DNA of 64,000 bases from Photobacterium phosphoreum (GCF_002954725.1 NZ_MSCQ01000002.1:867536-931535); one strand, 5' to 3'; shown: positions 21,636 through 32,525, numbered from the stretch's first letter. The notes: generated by a model from the sequence alone, not told the origin. Translations and numbers: made by a program.

Positions 21636-23072
21636 TTATGGTACAAAGACTAAAAACTTATCTTCTTCTAGGTAACGTGTTTGTTCGATTTTTACTGCCA
21701 CATCTTTGGTTGTATATGTAGAAGGTCTTTCATGTGAAATATATTTAACTAAACGTTGAAGAGGCCTCATACCATCATGCGCACCACCGACACGGAAGAT
21801 ATTATTCATCCCAGATTCAACAATACGCTCTGCACCATGAGAGGCTAGAACATCTCTATATTTAAATGATGACTCCCAAGGAGTAACAGTTACAGTTTGA
21901 GTAATTCTGTTTTCTATATAAGGCGTTATTTCTGATATATCCGAGACGTGATGAATATATGTAGATCTAGCTAATGGTTGATTACCAAAAGATCCTAGCG
22001 GTGATTTAACCAATAACCAAGATTGATTATCACCTTTTTCAACTTTATATTTTGCGAATTGACACTCTTTTTCAATTAATGAAAATGATGCCTTTTCATC
22101 AAATGTTTGATCGCCTTTTGGTAATATCTCCATATATATATCTAATTGTTCTACAAGCTCATCAAAAAACGCATCAATGTTATCGCCTATATAATAGATA
22201 TCTTGGGTTGAAAAACAGGCCTGCTGATCATAAAAACAAATATCATGAGCGACGCCAATAGCAGAAGCTGTAATATCTACAGGATCATCAACAATCGCAA
22301 TACTTTTCTTCGGCCCAAATTTTAATATGTCGACGTTTACTGGTGTATGTTCTGTTGCCCATTTAATTGCATCATGTCCACCCCAACTAACAACAACATC
22401 AGCACAATTCATAATTTGTTGTGGGATTACAATATCTTCGCTATGAGACCAATACATTACCGACATTGAACGACTAATTGGATGGTGCTCATCTGTATCA
22501 ATAAAACTTGAAGCTAATGCTATTGCCGTAAATGGATCAGCCGATGATGTTTTAATGATACATTCATTTTTAGTCAAAATTGCTCTAATAATAGAAGTAA
22601 CACCAGATAGAGGCACATTACCTGCTAACAAATGAACGGATTTTCCTTTTGACATAGCCTTGACATAACAATCCCCCTGAGGTAACCATTCATCTACAAT
22701 ATGACGAGAACCTAAATCTGTTTCAACAATATCGTATAAGGCACTTTTTGAACTCAAGATCATTGAGATCCAGTTGGCTTCTAGTTTGGCCATTTCAGAA
22801 GAATATCCGAGAAATCTTATCAAATCTCGAATATAGGTGAGTCGACGAGAATAATTCTCACTTTTCCATTTTTGGCCAACAGTGTATAAGAAGTTTACTA
22901 TCTGATTGATATTTAAGTTATTTTCAACGTTTTGTGATTTAATCGCCTCAACATCATCTTGATTTATGATAGGTATACTAACTTTATAGCTATTGAGTGT
23001 GAGCTCACGATATTCATGTTCTGAAGTATCCCTCTCTGCGCCACCAATAATCATTGGGATTTTCTTTATCAT
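21636..23072 (-). CDS. luxC: Acyl-CoA reductase LuxC
   Basis: NADPH-dependent reductase that makes the fatty aldehyde used by luciferase; core of the LuxC-D-E complex. The 478-residue protein carries the nucleophile Cys286 in [13 protein letters not shown], the same number as in V. harveyi, plus [14 protein letters not shown] in the cofactor-binding fold. AAGGAG six bases before the ATG gives a strong start. It is the first gene of the operon. The leader contains two small stem-loops (TGCTG...CAGCA at 23093-23110 and TGCTT-CAT-AAGCA at 23123-23135). No luxR, luxI or lux-box is visible nearby. Confidence 0.97.
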   Translation of the reverse strand: MIKKIPMIIGGAERDTSEHEYRELTLNSYKVSIPIINQDDVEAIKSQNVENNLNINQIVNFLYTVGQKWKSENYSRRLTYIRDLIRFLGYSSEMAKLEANWISMILSSKSALYDIVETDLGSRHIVDEWLPQGDCYVKAMSKGKSVHLLAGNVPLSGVTSIIRAILTKNECIIKTSSADPFTAIALASSFIDTDEHHPISRSMSVMYWSHSEDIVIPQQIMNCADVVVSWGGHDAIKWATEHTPVNVDILKFGPKKSIAIVDDPVDITASAIGVAHDICFYDQQACFSTQDIYYIGDNIDAFFDELVEQLDIYMEILPKGDQTFDEKASFSLIEKECQFAKYKVEKGDNQSWLLVKSPLGSFGNQPLARSTYIHHVSDISEITPYIENRITQTVTVTPWESSFKYRDVLASHGAERIVESGMNNIFRVGGAHDGMRPLQRLVKYISHERPSTYTTKDVAVKIEQTRYLEEDKFLVFVP

Positions 23073-23156
23073 ACAATCTCCTTAAATTACCCTGCTGCAC
23101 ATACCCAGCAAGCATACAAACCTGCTTCATAAGCATGTACATAGCCTAGCTAATTT

Positions 23157-23224
23157 TTATTGGGCATGTAAGGTTAATATGTAAAGTATTCACGCATTAT
23201 TAATTTTATGAGGTAAATATCACA
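23157..23224 (-). promoter_or_regulatory. Candidate luxC promoter with CRP-like site
   Basis: On the minus strand TTTACA (complement of 23180-23185) is followed after 17 nt by the weak -10 CAATAA (complement of 23157-23162). TGAGG-TAAATA-TCACA at 23209-23224 has one perfect CRP half-site and would be centred near -66. The rest of the 621-bp luxC-lumP gap is about 80% AT with no gene. Confidence 0.3.
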
Positions 23225-23610
23225 CTTTTAGCATCTAACTTTGTTATTTATTAATTTATAACTATTTTTAAACATCTAAAAATATAAAACAGGAGCATTT
23301 TATTACATATAATATTAGAAGTTTAGATTTCAAGTAAAATAATAAATATTACAATGAAAATTGGTCAACAAGTAAATTTGGACATTATAAATAGATAAAA
23401 AATCAATAATACATAAAAATCAGTATAAATATAAAACAGTAATCATTAAGTATACATTTTCTTATAAATCATCTTCTTATCAAGCATAGACTGTAATTAA
23501 AAACATCAATTTAAATATAAATATTTAAATGAAACAAACAAAAACAGAACTTAAAAATCAATAATTTATTTATTAAAAACAGATTTAAAATCAAAAAACA
23601 TTATTTACTG

Positions 23611-23638
23611 TTGAATTTTATTTTTTTACCACTAGACT
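23611..23638 (+). promoter_or_regulatory. Candidate lumP promoter
   Basis: TTGAAT and TAGACT are separated by 16 nt, about 55 bp upstream of lumP. It is the best sigma-70-like pair in the region but not strong. Confidence 0.3.
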
Positions 23639-23669
23639 AATTAAAAAATGAATAACTTCATTTAAATAA

Positions 23670-24254
<585 letters not shown>

Positions 24255-24289
24255 TAAAAATAATGTATAGATAGCAATACATCTCATGT

Positions 24290-24325
24290 ATAAACACGAG
24301 TTAACTTAACGCTACTCGTGTTTAT
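24290..24325 (+). terminator. Intrinsic terminator of lumP
   Basis: AAACACGAG pairs with CTCGTGTTT around a 14-nt loop, followed by ATTATCAT. Confidence 0.7.
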
Positions 24326-25310
24326 TATCATATAAAAACCCACTATATAAACCACCACTTATATTATGTATCATCTACCACTCTCTATATTTTTATTGTC
24401 ATAAATAACACTGACATATACATTAAAACAAGAAATAATATATAAAACTCTATCTATACTTATATATACAACATAATAAATACCAGACTTCGCATTAAAT
24501 TTATTTATTATATAAATATCATCACTATTAGTCACAAAAATAGTCTTTTTTTATAATCACAACCAATATCCCTAAAAATTAAAAGGAATAAGCTTAAGCA
24601 TTTCAGGACAAATTCATATGACATCGCATTGCTACATGCTACATGCTACATGCTACATGCTACATGCTACATGCTAATAGTGGTGGACTATAAATAGATG
24701 TATGAGCAAAATATCTAGCCTCAAATTTTCGATTAATGACACTATCAAAATATTGGCAGTAGCGATATTATGCATCAATATCAAGGACAAGCACTGAACA
24801 AAAAATTATCCTACTGTTGGTAATCTGCATCATTAACTATTCGTTTTATTTTAAAGTAGCTAACAGTATTTTATTTACCTCTATATTAGAAAAAAGTCTA
24901 ATTCATATAAAAATAAATCATAACCAAGGTAAATAATTACTCTCTCCTCCCCCTTATAATATATATATAAACACAGCTAAAACTTAATAATTACGTTCAA
25001 AAAACTCATATTATCGAATAGTTATTAATTACAAACAAAGATTTCATACTAAAATAAACATCCAATCCATCAAAATAAAATATTGATTGCAAAACAACAG
25101 AATTAAAATAAGCTACTGATTTAAATCAATTAAATAAAAACAGGCATTCAGCAGCAACTTAATAAATCAATAATTAAATAACAAAAAATACTACGTATAA
25201 CAAATACTCATTAATCTTTAATTTGCATAGCTAACCTATTTTATGTATTTTTAATAGCCATAAATAATTTCTTAGTTAAAAGCTACTGTTCAGACAATAA
25301 GGGAGATTCA
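24326..25310. other. Long AT-rich non-coding region before putP
   Basis: Nearly 1 kb without a convincing frame on either strand. It contains the heptamer repeat at 24631 and presumably the putP promoter. It has the look of decayed DNA at the edge of the lux cluster, but I could not recognise any gene remnant. Confidence 0.6.
24631..24676. repeat. Heptanucleotide tandem repeat (GCTACAT)6
   Basis: Six perfect copies of GCTACAT followed by a partial GCTA. The number of units is likely to vary between strains. Confidence 0.95.
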
Positions 25311-26798
25311 ATGTCTACTTACTATATCGTGTTAGCGATTTATTTTTGTATAATATTCGCTATCGGCATAGTCGCAGCGAGAAAAACCGAAGGAAATTCA
25401 GATTATGTTCTTGGAGGACGAAGTTTAAGCCCCGGTGTTACCGCACTTGGTGCTGGCGCTTCAGATATGAGTGGTTGGTTATTACTAGGCTTACCTGGCG
25501 CTGTCTTTGTTTCAGGCTTAGATCAAATCTGGCTACCGATTGGTTTAACTATTGGTGCTTATTTAAACTGGCATTTTGTCGCAAGAAAACTGCGTATTTA
25601 TACTGAGAATGTCGGAGATGCATTAACAATCCCCTCTTATTTTTATGCCCGATTTGGAAGTGGTAATCGCACCCTCAGATTAATGACTGCATTAGTTATC
25701 CTTATTTTCTTTACACTTTATGCTGCTGCTGGTTTTGTGAGTGGTGCTTTCTTAATTCAAACCTTATTCCATATTCCTTATACACAAGCGGTATGGATCG
25801 GTGCCATCTTTTTAATGGTTTATACCTCTATTGGTGGATTCTTAGCGGTAAACTGGGTCGATTTCTTTCAAGGTTCATTGATGTTCTTTGCACTCTTAAT
25901 TACGCCAATAGTAACGTGGTACAACCTCGCTCCCAACATTGACCAAAGTGTATTACCGATCCATTATTTTTCTGTTATTAGTGACAACACCAGCACGATT
26001 GGCGTGCTGTCATTACTTGCTTGGGGACTGGGTTATTTTGGTCAACCACATATCCTCGTACGTTTTATGGCGATTGGTGATGTAAAAGGGATGAATGTCG
26101 CTCGTAAAATTTGTATGAGCTGGATGGTGGTTTCTTTAGTCGGTGCATTTGCTGTCGGTATTACTGGTGCAATGTACTACTCAGGAGCAAATCATAACTT
26201 CGATAATGAGATGATCTTTTTAGAGTTGGCAAAAGGCTTATTCCCTACCTGGATTGCAGCGATACTAATAGCGGCAGTTCTCTCTGCTGTCATGAGCTCA
26301 GTTGCGGCACAATTATTAGCATCATCAAGTGCATTAACAGAAGATGTGGCCCATTTCTTTGATATCAAACTCACTGAGAAATCCCAAGTTCTTCTTGGCC
26401 GTTTAGCCGTTGTGGTGGTGTCATTAGTAGCAATGATTTTTGCCAGCAACCCACAAAGTACGATTTTATCTATTGTAGGACACGCTTGGGCGGGTATGGG
26501 CGCAGCATTTGGACCCGTCGTTTTATTCTCATTGTTCTGGCGTCGTTGCAGTGCGCATGGTGCTATCGCCTGTATGATTGTCGGTGCCGCCGTTGTACTT
26601 GGTTGGATTGCCGCTCATTCAGCATGGCCAAATTCAACCCTCTTTAGCCTCTATGAAATCATTCCAGCCTTCTTACTGGCCTCAATTACATTAGTTGTGG
26701 TTAGCTTAAAAGGCGAACAACCGAATGAAAAAACATTACATCATTTTGATGAGGTGAATGAGCACTGTAAAAAACTACATCTACAGCAACAAAAATAA
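25311..26798 (+). CDS. putP: Sodium/proline symporter
   Basis: Inner-membrane Na+-coupled importer of L-proline, of the solute:sodium symporter family. The 495 residues form about 13 hydrophobic helices. Family signatures include LGGRSLSPGVTALGAGASDMSGW with the Na+-site Ser/Asp region in helix 2, GGFLAVNWVDFFQG and WGLGYFGQPHILVRFMAI. GGGAG precedes the ATG. It is a single-gene unit ending in a strong terminator; putA is not in the window. Substrate assignment rests on overall likeness to PutP rather than other family members. Confidence 0.93.
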   Translation: MSTYYIVLAIYFCIIFAIGIVAARKTEGNSDYVLGGRSLSPGVTALGAGASDMSGWLLLGLPGAVFVSGLDQIWLPIGLTIGAYLNWHFVARKLRIYTENVGDALTIPSYFYARFGSGNRTLRLMTALVILIFFTLYAAAGFVSGAFLIQTLFHIPYTQAVWIGAIFLMVYTSIGGFLAVNWVDFFQGSLMFFALLITPIVTWYNLAPNIDQSVLPIHYFSVISDNTSTIGVLSLLAWGLGYFGQPHILVRFMAIGDVKGMNVARKICMSWMVVSLVGAFAVGITGAMYYSGANHNFDNEMIFLELAKGLFPTWIAAILIAAVLSAVMSSVAAQLLASSSALTEDVAHFFDIKLTEKSQVLLGRLAVVVVSLVAMIFASNPQSTILSIVGHAWAGMGAAFGPVVLFSLFWRRCSAHGAIACMIVGAAVVLGWIAAHSAWPNSTLFSLYEIIPAFLLASITLVVVSLKGEQPNEKTLHHFDEVNEHCKKLHLQQQK

Positions 26799-26828
26799 AC
26801 CATAATCGTTAAACGTTACGGATAAACA

Positions 26829-26876
26829 AAACCCGCATGGCACTCTTATCATAAGAGAACCAATGCGGGTTTTTTA
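26829..26876 (+). terminator. Intrinsic terminator of putP
   Basis: AACCCGCAT and ATGCGGGTT enclose a second small stem (CTCTTAT-C-ATAAGAG) and are followed by T6. Confidence 0.88.
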
Positions 26877-26908
26877 TCATCTGTCATTATTTACAGCATT
26901 TACAGCGA

Positions 26909-27280
26909 TTAAATTTCTTTCATCGCTGATACTACTGATGGATCATTAATCAAGTTAAATAATAAACTCTTAGCAGCCGTTCTCTGAGCATCAGACAATA
27001 CTTTCTTAGGGTTTTCTCTTGATTGAATCAGGATATTTGTGATGAATTTACTATTGGTTCCCGATAATTCATAGACAAATCGAAGCGTATCAAGCAACTC
27101 ATTTTGCGGCAAGCTGTAAACCGCCATCTCACAACTAAGACCATCCATCGCCAGAAAGTTATTCACGATAGCTTTACGCTCAGCCTTAAATATTTCTTTC
27201 GCTTTAAATCCGTCAATAAGTGCCTGTACTCTATCAGCGATAGCAACAGGTACTTCCATTGTTTTAGTTTCATGAGTCAT
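26909..27280 (-). CDS. Uncharacterised 123-residue protein
   Basis: I do not recognise a family. The ATG at 27280 (MTHETKTMEV) is chosen over the one at 27304 because GGGGAA lies just upstream at a suitable distance. The protein is soluble, helical and moderately charged, with no signal or membrane segment. The region VAIADRVQALIDGFKAKEIF resembles a coiled or helical bundle element. It is convergent with putP. Confidence 0.7.
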   Translation of the reverse strand: MTHETKTMEVPVAIADRVQALIDGFKAKEIFKAERKAIVNNFLAMDGLSCEMAVYSLPQNELLDTLRFVYELSGTNSKFITNILIQSRENPKKVLSDAQRTAAKSLLFNLINDPSVVSAMKEI

Positions 27281-27603
27281 TATTGCTTCCCCTGTTTTAT
27301 TCATCTATTTGATTAATATGTTGTTACATACCACTTAATCACGAACGACGATTACACTTACACCGTCAATTTAGCATTTTGTTTTAATCATAAGCTAAAT
27401 TACATATTAAGTACTCTAGCATAATAATGTCCCCCAATGCGCTAGATTATGTATACAATGAAGAAAAATCACCAGTCATGGCCGAACATCATTTAAATTC
27501 AATAATATCAACACGTTAAACTTTAATTTTTAATGAAAAACCCTCATTTTGTGTTGTTCTTTTCAAAAAGCATACAAAAATATGTGTACATCAGCAGCAT
27601 AAC
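27281..27603. other. Gap upstream of the first cold-shock gene
   Basis: No gene seen. It has TCTAGC near 27414 and GCTAGA near 27440 as a short inverted repeat; otherwise AT-rich. Confidence 0.4.
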
Positions 27604-27797
27604 TGTTATTATCCGTCTCGCTCTGTTGTTTAAGAGTTATTAAATGCAACACCAAGTAAAAGTTAAACTAAAGTTACATTGACGTTTTCGTTTTGTGTCT
27701 CTGTGTTTCCCTTGTATTGGCAGTATCATTAATAATTTAACCACGTAGCACATCGCATTTTAGCGGTTAATTAATCTCAACTAATAAGGGACATCAC
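27604..27797 (+). promoter_or_regulatory. Cold-shock promoter and conserved long 5' leader (copy 1)
   Basis: The extended -10 TGTTATTAT (27604-27612) has TGTACA 16 nt upstream of the -10 hexamer. The leader from 27617 to the ATG (181 nt) is largely identical to the one at 41614, with long matching blocks such as AAATGCAACACCAAGTAA and TTTCCCTTGTATTGGCAG. By analogy with cspA it probably folds into a temperature-sensing leader. Confidence 0.7.
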
Positions 27798-28010
27798 ATG
27801 TCTAATCAAACAACTGGTCTAGTAAAATGGTTTAACGAAGAGAAAGGTTTTGGTTTTATTACTCAAGACAACGGCGGTGCTGACGTATTCGTTCACTTCC
27901 GTGCTATCGCTTCTGAAGGTTTCAAAACTCTTGCTGAAGGCCAAAAAGTGTCTTTTGAAGTAGAGCAAGGCCAAAAAGGTCTTCAAGCTGCAAACGTTGT
28001 AGCTATCTAA
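27798..28010 (+). CDS. CspA-family cold-shock protein (copy 1)
   Basis: A 70-residue single cold-shock domain that binds single-stranded RNA or DNA and melts RNA structure at low temperature. RNP1 is KGFGFI and RNP2 is VFVHF. AAGGGACATCAC before the ATG supplies the ribosome-binding site. It differs from the copy at 41796 at about 10 of 70 positions, and the two share promoter and leader, so they are recent duplicates or are held together by selection. Which of the family's members it corresponds to (CspA, B, G and so on) cannot be decided. Confidence 0.95.
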
Positions 28011-28034
28011 TTTATCATTCTTTGATAAGTTAAG

Positions 28035-28064
28035 AAAAATGCTGGCTTAGGCTGGCATTTTTTA
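28035..28064 (+). terminator. Terminator of cold-shock copy 1
   Basis: AAAAATGC ... GCATTTTTT hairpin with a T run. Confidence 0.8.
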
Positions 28065-28172
28065 TGTCTGTAATTTAGTAAAAGAACGAAAAAAGCCAAC
28101 TATCAAATAGTCAGCTTAAATATCATCACTTCGACAACACTATTCTAATGTTTATACAATTCACATCCGTTG

Positions 28173-30548
28173 TTACCGACGTAACGCATTAAGTTTACTT
28201 TGGACTAAACCAAATACCGTATCTGATGGATAAAATCCTTGATCTGCCTCTATGCCCACAGGGTTCCCCGTAAATATTTCAATCGCCTGTGATACATGGC
28301 TAATCGCCCAAATTTGGAACTCACCTTTTGAAACAGCTTCAACAATATCTTTACGTAACATTAAATTGTGCACGTTAGACTCAGGTATAATCACGCCTTG
28401 CCCTGCCGTTCTACCTTTAATGCCACACACATCAAAGAAGCCTTCAATTTTCTGATTTACGCCACCGATCGGCTGCGCTTCACCAAACTGGTTCATTGAA
28501 CCTGTAATCGCAATATCTTGTCGTAGTGGTAAACCAGAAAAAGCTGAAATAATTGCACAGACTTCTGCCATTGACGCACTATCACCATCAATACCTCCAT
28601 ACGATTGCTCAAAAGTAAGATGCGTGGTTAACGGTATGGTTGCAGTCTTACCAAACACAGACGCTAGATAAGCAGATAAAATCATCACCCCTTTTGAGTG
28701 AATATTACCGCCTAGCTCAGCACTACGTTCAATATCAAACACTTCACCACTACCATAAGCGGTGGTGGCCGTAATACGGCTTGGTGCACCAAACTGATAA
28801 TCAGAGGTTGCGATCACTGACAGTGCATTCACTTGTCCAACAGCATGGGAATGAACATCAAGTAAAGTAGTACCCGTCACAAAACTTTGCATCACATGAT
28901 CTTTTAAACGGCTCACCCGTAGCTCTTGATTTAGCATCGCTTGTTCAACATGACTACAGCGGATCATAGTGGCATTAGACGCACGCGCGACATAATTAGT
29001 TTCACGTAATAAATTGGCAATATCCGCTGAGTGTAGCGACAATTTATTTTGATCATCAGCTTGGCGTGAACTGTATTCAATAATTCGCGCTATTGCTTTA
29101 CGATCACAATGGAGCATATCGTTATCATGCACAATACTGGCAATAAACCGAGCATATTGTTCTTCTGATATATCAGTGCGTGGCATATCATCTTCAAAAT
29201 CAGCAGTAACACGGAACAATTCTTTAAATTCCGGATCATAGTGTTGCAGTAACTGATAGGTTTGATAATCACCAAATAAAATGATTTTTACATTTAATGG
29301 AATCGCTTCTGGCTCTAGGGAAATAGTGCCTGAAAGAGTAACTTCTCGCTCAAGTGAGCTTAAATTGAGCTTTTGGGCGCGTAAAGCACGTTTTAATCCA
29401 TCCCACACATAGGGACGTTCAAGTACTTTTACAGCATCCATCATCAATACCCCACCATTAGCACGATGAAGACTACCCGCTCGAATTAAAGAAAAATCGG
29501 TAAACACGGTGCCTTTATAGGTCGCGTTTTCAACATAACCAAAAATAGAATGGTAGCTTGGGCTTTCTTCAACTTCGATAGGAAACTTACAAGTATCAGA
29601 TTGATGTACCAATACGTTCACTTGGTAACGGCGCGGCATTTTTTTATCTAATGACGCATACGCAAGTGCGACTTGTTCTTCATTTTCCTCAAGGAAGATA
29701 TCAATATTGTCTAAAATATCCGCATACATATCGGTTAAATAGGCTTTTACATCAACCACTTTTTTATATTTCAGTTGAAGATCTTTAATGCAATGACCAA
29801 CAACTTCTTGAGCAATATTTTCATCAAGCTTTTGCTGCTTGTCTGAATATTGTTCTTCCCATTCAGTGAGTTTACGTACAATGCCTCGAAGCTCAACTTC
29901 CAGCGCATTAATGGTATTCTCAAATACCTGTTGATCATTAGCAGACAAGGCAGCAAAACTATCTTCACTGTGCGGCTCTTCACCATTCATTGCCACTAAC
30001 TGATAATCACCTTGAGTTGTGATTGAGACACTAATACCACGCTCTTCAGCACTTTTCGTTAACGTCTTTAATGTTGTTTCTTGTTTTGTGGCTAACTCTG
30101 ATTTTAATTTTTCAGCGCGTGAATAATAAAGCTCATTATCAAACGCCAATGGAAACGCTTTAACTAACCGTTTCATTAGATTTTCAATGTCTTTTTTAAA
30201 ACCACTTCCTTCTCCCACCGGGAGTTTTAGCACTTTCGGACAGCGCGTATCGCCAAAGTTCGACACATAACACCAATCATACAATGTATGACTATTACCA
30301 TTAGTCTCGTGGCGGTTTAAATAACGCATCACCATGGTACGTTTACCTAGGCCATTACGGCCAATGGCATAAATATTATAGCCTTTTTCTTTTATCGACA
30401 TCGCAAACTCAACCGCATGTTGAGCGCGTTCTTGTCCTACTATTTCATCTAATGGTGTAAGGTGCTTAGTTGACTTACACGCATCACTCAATCCGTTTAG
30501 GGCTGCAGTACGATACAGCTTGTCACTGGTTAGAGGCGCTAAAGGCAT
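28173..30548 (-). CDS. Lon-family ATP-dependent protease, LonH/YcbZ type
   Basis: A 791-residue protein with an N-terminal AAA+ region related to LonB (VGQERAQHAVEFAMSIK and GRNGLGKRTMVMRYL as Walker A), a long coiled-coil insertion (about 130-290), Walker B-like GGVLMMDAVKVL, and a C-terminal Lon protease domain. The catalytic Ser is in GDSASMAE and the Lys in GGVNQKIEGF, so the Ser-Lys dyad is intact. E. coli YcbZ (LonH) is about 586 residues; this protein is longer and resembles the larger Vibrionaceae versions. It stands alone. The physiological substrate is unknown. Confidence 0.88.
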   Translation of the reverse strand: MPLAPLTSDKLYRTAALNGLSDACKSTKHLTPLDEIVGQERAQHAVEFAMSIKEKGYNIYAIGRNGLGKRTMVMRYLNRHETNGNSHTLYDWCYVSNFGDTRCPKVLKLPVGEGSGFKKDIENLMKRLVKAFPLAFDNELYYSRAEKLKSELATKQETTLKTLTKSAEERGISVSITTQGDYQLVAMNGEEPHSEDSFAALSANDQQVFENTINALEVELRGIVRKLTEWEEQYSDKQQKLDENIAQEVVGHCIKDLQLKYKKVVDVKAYLTDMYADILDNIDIFLEENEEQVALAYASLDKKMPRRYQVNVLVHQSDTCKFPIEVEESPSYHSIFGYVENATYKGTVFTDFSLIRAGSLHRANGGVLMMDAVKVLERPYVWDGLKRALRAQKLNLSSLEREVTLSGTISLEPEAIPLNVKIILFGDYQTYQLLQHYDPEFKELFRVTADFEDDMPRTDISEEQYARFIASIVHDNDMLHCDRKAIARIIEYSSRQADDQNKLSLHSADIANLLRETNYVARASNATMIRCSHVEQAMLNQELRVSRLKDHVMQSFVTGTTLLDVHSHAVGQVNALSVIATSDYQFGAPSRITATTAYGSGEVFDIERSAELGGNIHSKGVMILSAYLASVFGKTATIPLTTHLTFEQSYGGIDGDSASMAEVCAIISAFSGLPLRQDIAITGSMNQFGEAQPIGGVNQKIEGFFDVCGIKGRTAGQGVIIPESNVHNLMLRKDIVEAVSKGEFQIWAISHVSQAIEIFTGNPVGIEADQGFYPSDTVFGLVQSKLNALRR

Positions 30549-30675
30549 AATCGATCCCTCTTGTTTATGACACTTATATTAAGTCTACGCACAAATAACT
30601 GACTATTAAGTGATATAACTAGATTTAGTGCGAAATCTCTCATTATTGCTGTTTTTTTGATGAAAATTTAACCAC

Positions 30676-30728
30676 AAAAAAAGCCCAACCTGATATTATT
30701 CCTAAAAATAAATACCACATTGAGCTTA
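30676..30728 (-). terminator. Probable terminator of the QueD-like gene
   Basis: On the minus strand AAGCTCAA pairs with TTGGGCTT (one G-T pair) across a long loop, followed by T7. The long loop lowers confidence. Confidence 0.5.
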
Positions 30729-30763
30729 TTTTTTATCGCTTAATCAGTTATAAAAGCGGAAAG

Positions 30764-30791
30764 TTAACCTTTAACCTTTAACCTTTAACCT
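30764..30791. repeat. Heptanucleotide tandem repeat (TTAACCT)4 over a stop codon
   Basis: Four perfect TTAACCT units. The last contains the TAA stop of the minus-strand QueD-like gene, so changes in copy number would leave the protein end unchanged but alter its 3' UTR. Confidence 0.9.
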
Positions 30792-31666
30792 AAGGTAACC
30801 ATCGCACCTTTACCTACACCTTCGTAAGCAAAAACATCTAAACTATCAGTCGCCGCTAATTGTGGTTTTATTTGATCCGCAATATAAGAAGCTAATAATT
30901 CTACCGTTGTATCGGTAGCTAAAATCTCAGTCACTGATTTTGTGATCGCTAATTCAAACTCGCCTTGTGGGGCGGTATAACGAAAACCGTAATGGGTTTC
31001 ATCATTAATATTTGCCGCTGCCGCACTTAAATTTAATTCACCGACACTGATCACATCTTCTTGTGAGCCTAAGTAAATATCCTCCCAACGATGTGCCCAT
31101 TGCTGCTCTAATTCAGCATTGCGTTGACCATTAACCACTAACTCAATCGGTGAGCGGTGTCCGTGCGCGATACGCTGACAATTACCATCATGTTTTTTCA
31201 AACCATGGCTGTAATGATAAAACGCGCCATCAATGTTTTCATGGCGTAAGGTTATTTCTAGCCCTTGTACATTGGCAGGTAAATTACCAAGCAGCACTTG
31301 CTCTACATGTTTAGTGACACTTTCAACAGTGATAGCTTCTGCATCAATAAAACAAAATGCTTGTTCTGGGCTGTGTAAGTGGATTGCATGTTGATCACTG
31401 ACTAAATCAACTGTCATATATTCCGCTTTAGTGGTAGCGGTTTGAATAGCCGTTGATGCTGTCGGAATCAATAACCGGTGATCAACATATTGATCAACAA
31501 GTTGTTTAATTTGTTTTTTTACGCGGCTGAAATCAAGCACCATGCTCATTTCATTCAACTCACCCGACATCACCACATCAAGAATCCAACTCTCACCCAC
31601 CATTCCCCGTTGTGGGCACAAGTAAGATGCGTCAATTACAGTGAGATCTCTAACGAATAGCTTCAA
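30785..31666 (-). CDS. Tandem 6-pyruvoyl-tetrahydropterin / QueD-like protein
   Basis: Related to 6-carboxytetrahydropterin synthase but twice the usual size (293 residues). The N-terminal half has SYLCPQRGMVGESWILDV and SMVLDFSRVKKQIK, the fold's first part without the HGH zinc motif. The C-terminal half has YHYSHGLKKHDGNCQRIAHG and RSPIELVV, carrying Cys and HGH. The frame is open to 31714, but TTG at 31666 with AAAGGA seven bases upstream gives MKLFVRDLTVIDASYL, which fits the family start. Two halves sharing one active site is an inference. It may act in queuosine or folate-related chemistry. Confidence 0.75.
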   Translation of the reverse strand: MKLFVRDLTVIDASYLCPQRGMVGESWILDVVMSGELNEMSMVLDFSRVKKQIKQLVDQYVDHRLLIPTASTAIQTATTKAEYMTVDLVSDQHAIHLHSPEQAFCFIDAEAITVESVTKHVEQVLLGNLPANVQGLEITLRHENIDGAFYHYSHGLKKHDGNCQRIAHGHRSPIELVVNGQRNAELEQQWAHRWEDIYLGSQEDVISVGELNLSAAAANINDETHYGFRYTAPQGEFELAITKSVTEILATDTTVELLASYIADQIKPQLAATDSLDVFAYEGVGKGAMVTLG

Positions 31667-31838
31667 GGTGAAGTCCTTTATTGATAATGGTTGTCGTTTA
31701 CTAGGGGGATGCATTATACGCGGCTAAACGGGTGAGTAAACCTTCAGTTTTCTCACCGTCTAAGAAAATGGCTCAACGTGGCAATTGCACCCATTAATTA
31801 TAATGCTAGCCACCTTGATACATGATTGAAACATAACC

Positions 31839-32525
31839 CTAGAAACGGTAATTCAGTGATACATATCCCGTCGAAATACTTTTTATTTGTGAGGCAACTT
31901 TATTTGATGACCATGGTTTAACATCTTCACCTTGTGTCGCAGTATGTCGTAACCCAATTTCAGCCGAAATATGATTGGAAATGCGCCAAGCGACACCTGC
32001 CTGAATACCAAGTACTTCACCTGACTGACTATTTGAACCATACCCCTCGCCTTTAGTGTCAGATATCATGTAACCTAAATGCGCACCAATAAACGGATTG
32101 ATGGTTTTACCTGCACGGAAAATATAATCGGCATTTAATAAATGTAACGTCACATCTGTTTCAATCGCCTTAGCGCCATCTAAATCAGACTGAGCACTCA
32201 TTTTTTGCCAGCTGTAATAAATACGTCCTGCACCACCAGCGGTATAAAAACCCAGATCAGCCCCTACAAATCCTGCCGCATCAGGCGATGAAAAATGATT
32301 GCTCAATGTGTTGTTATTGCCATTAACGGTACCGGCTGTCATGCTGATATCACTGCTTCCTCCCGTAACACCAACAAAATAATGGGTACTATCATCAAAT
32401 TTAATTAACGGTGCCGCAAGAGTGCTATCACTCACAGGTTGTAATACTAAAGATTCAGCGGCTTGTGCAGAATTTGATAATAATAGCGCGGTAAACGCAC
32501 TGATAATGACGGTTTTATTGTTCAT
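31839..32525 (-). CDS. Outer-membrane beta-barrel protein
   Basis: A 228-residue protein with a clear signal peptide (MNNKTVIISAFTALLLSNSAQA) and alternating hydrophobic strands ending in VSLNYRF; a C-terminal Phe is the usual Bam recognition residue. Strand-like segments such as VGADLGFYTAGGAGRIYYSW and FIGAHLGYMISD suggest an 8-stranded barrel of the OmpA/OmpW or OMP_b-brl class. No substrate can be named. It stands alone, divergent from the C69 dipeptidase. Confidence 0.75.
   Translation of the reverse strand: MNNKTVIISAFTALLLSNSAQAAESLVLQPVSDSTLAAPLIKFDDSTHYFVGVTGGSSDISMTAGTVNGNNNTLSNHFSSPDAAGFVGADLGFYTAGGAGRIYYSWQKMSAQSDLDGAKAIETDVTLHLLNADYIFRAGKTINPFIGAHLGYMISDTKGEGYGSNSQSGEVLGIQAGVAWRISNHISAEIGLRHTATQGEDVKPWSSNKVASQIKSISTGYVSLNYRF

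Noticed and set aside
24631-24676. CRISPR-like array
   Set aside because: The units are contiguous 7-mers with no spacers.
24326-25310. Hidden genes or phage remnant in the 1 kb gap
   Set aside because: All six frames are closed frequently and no recognisable motif or attachment site was found.
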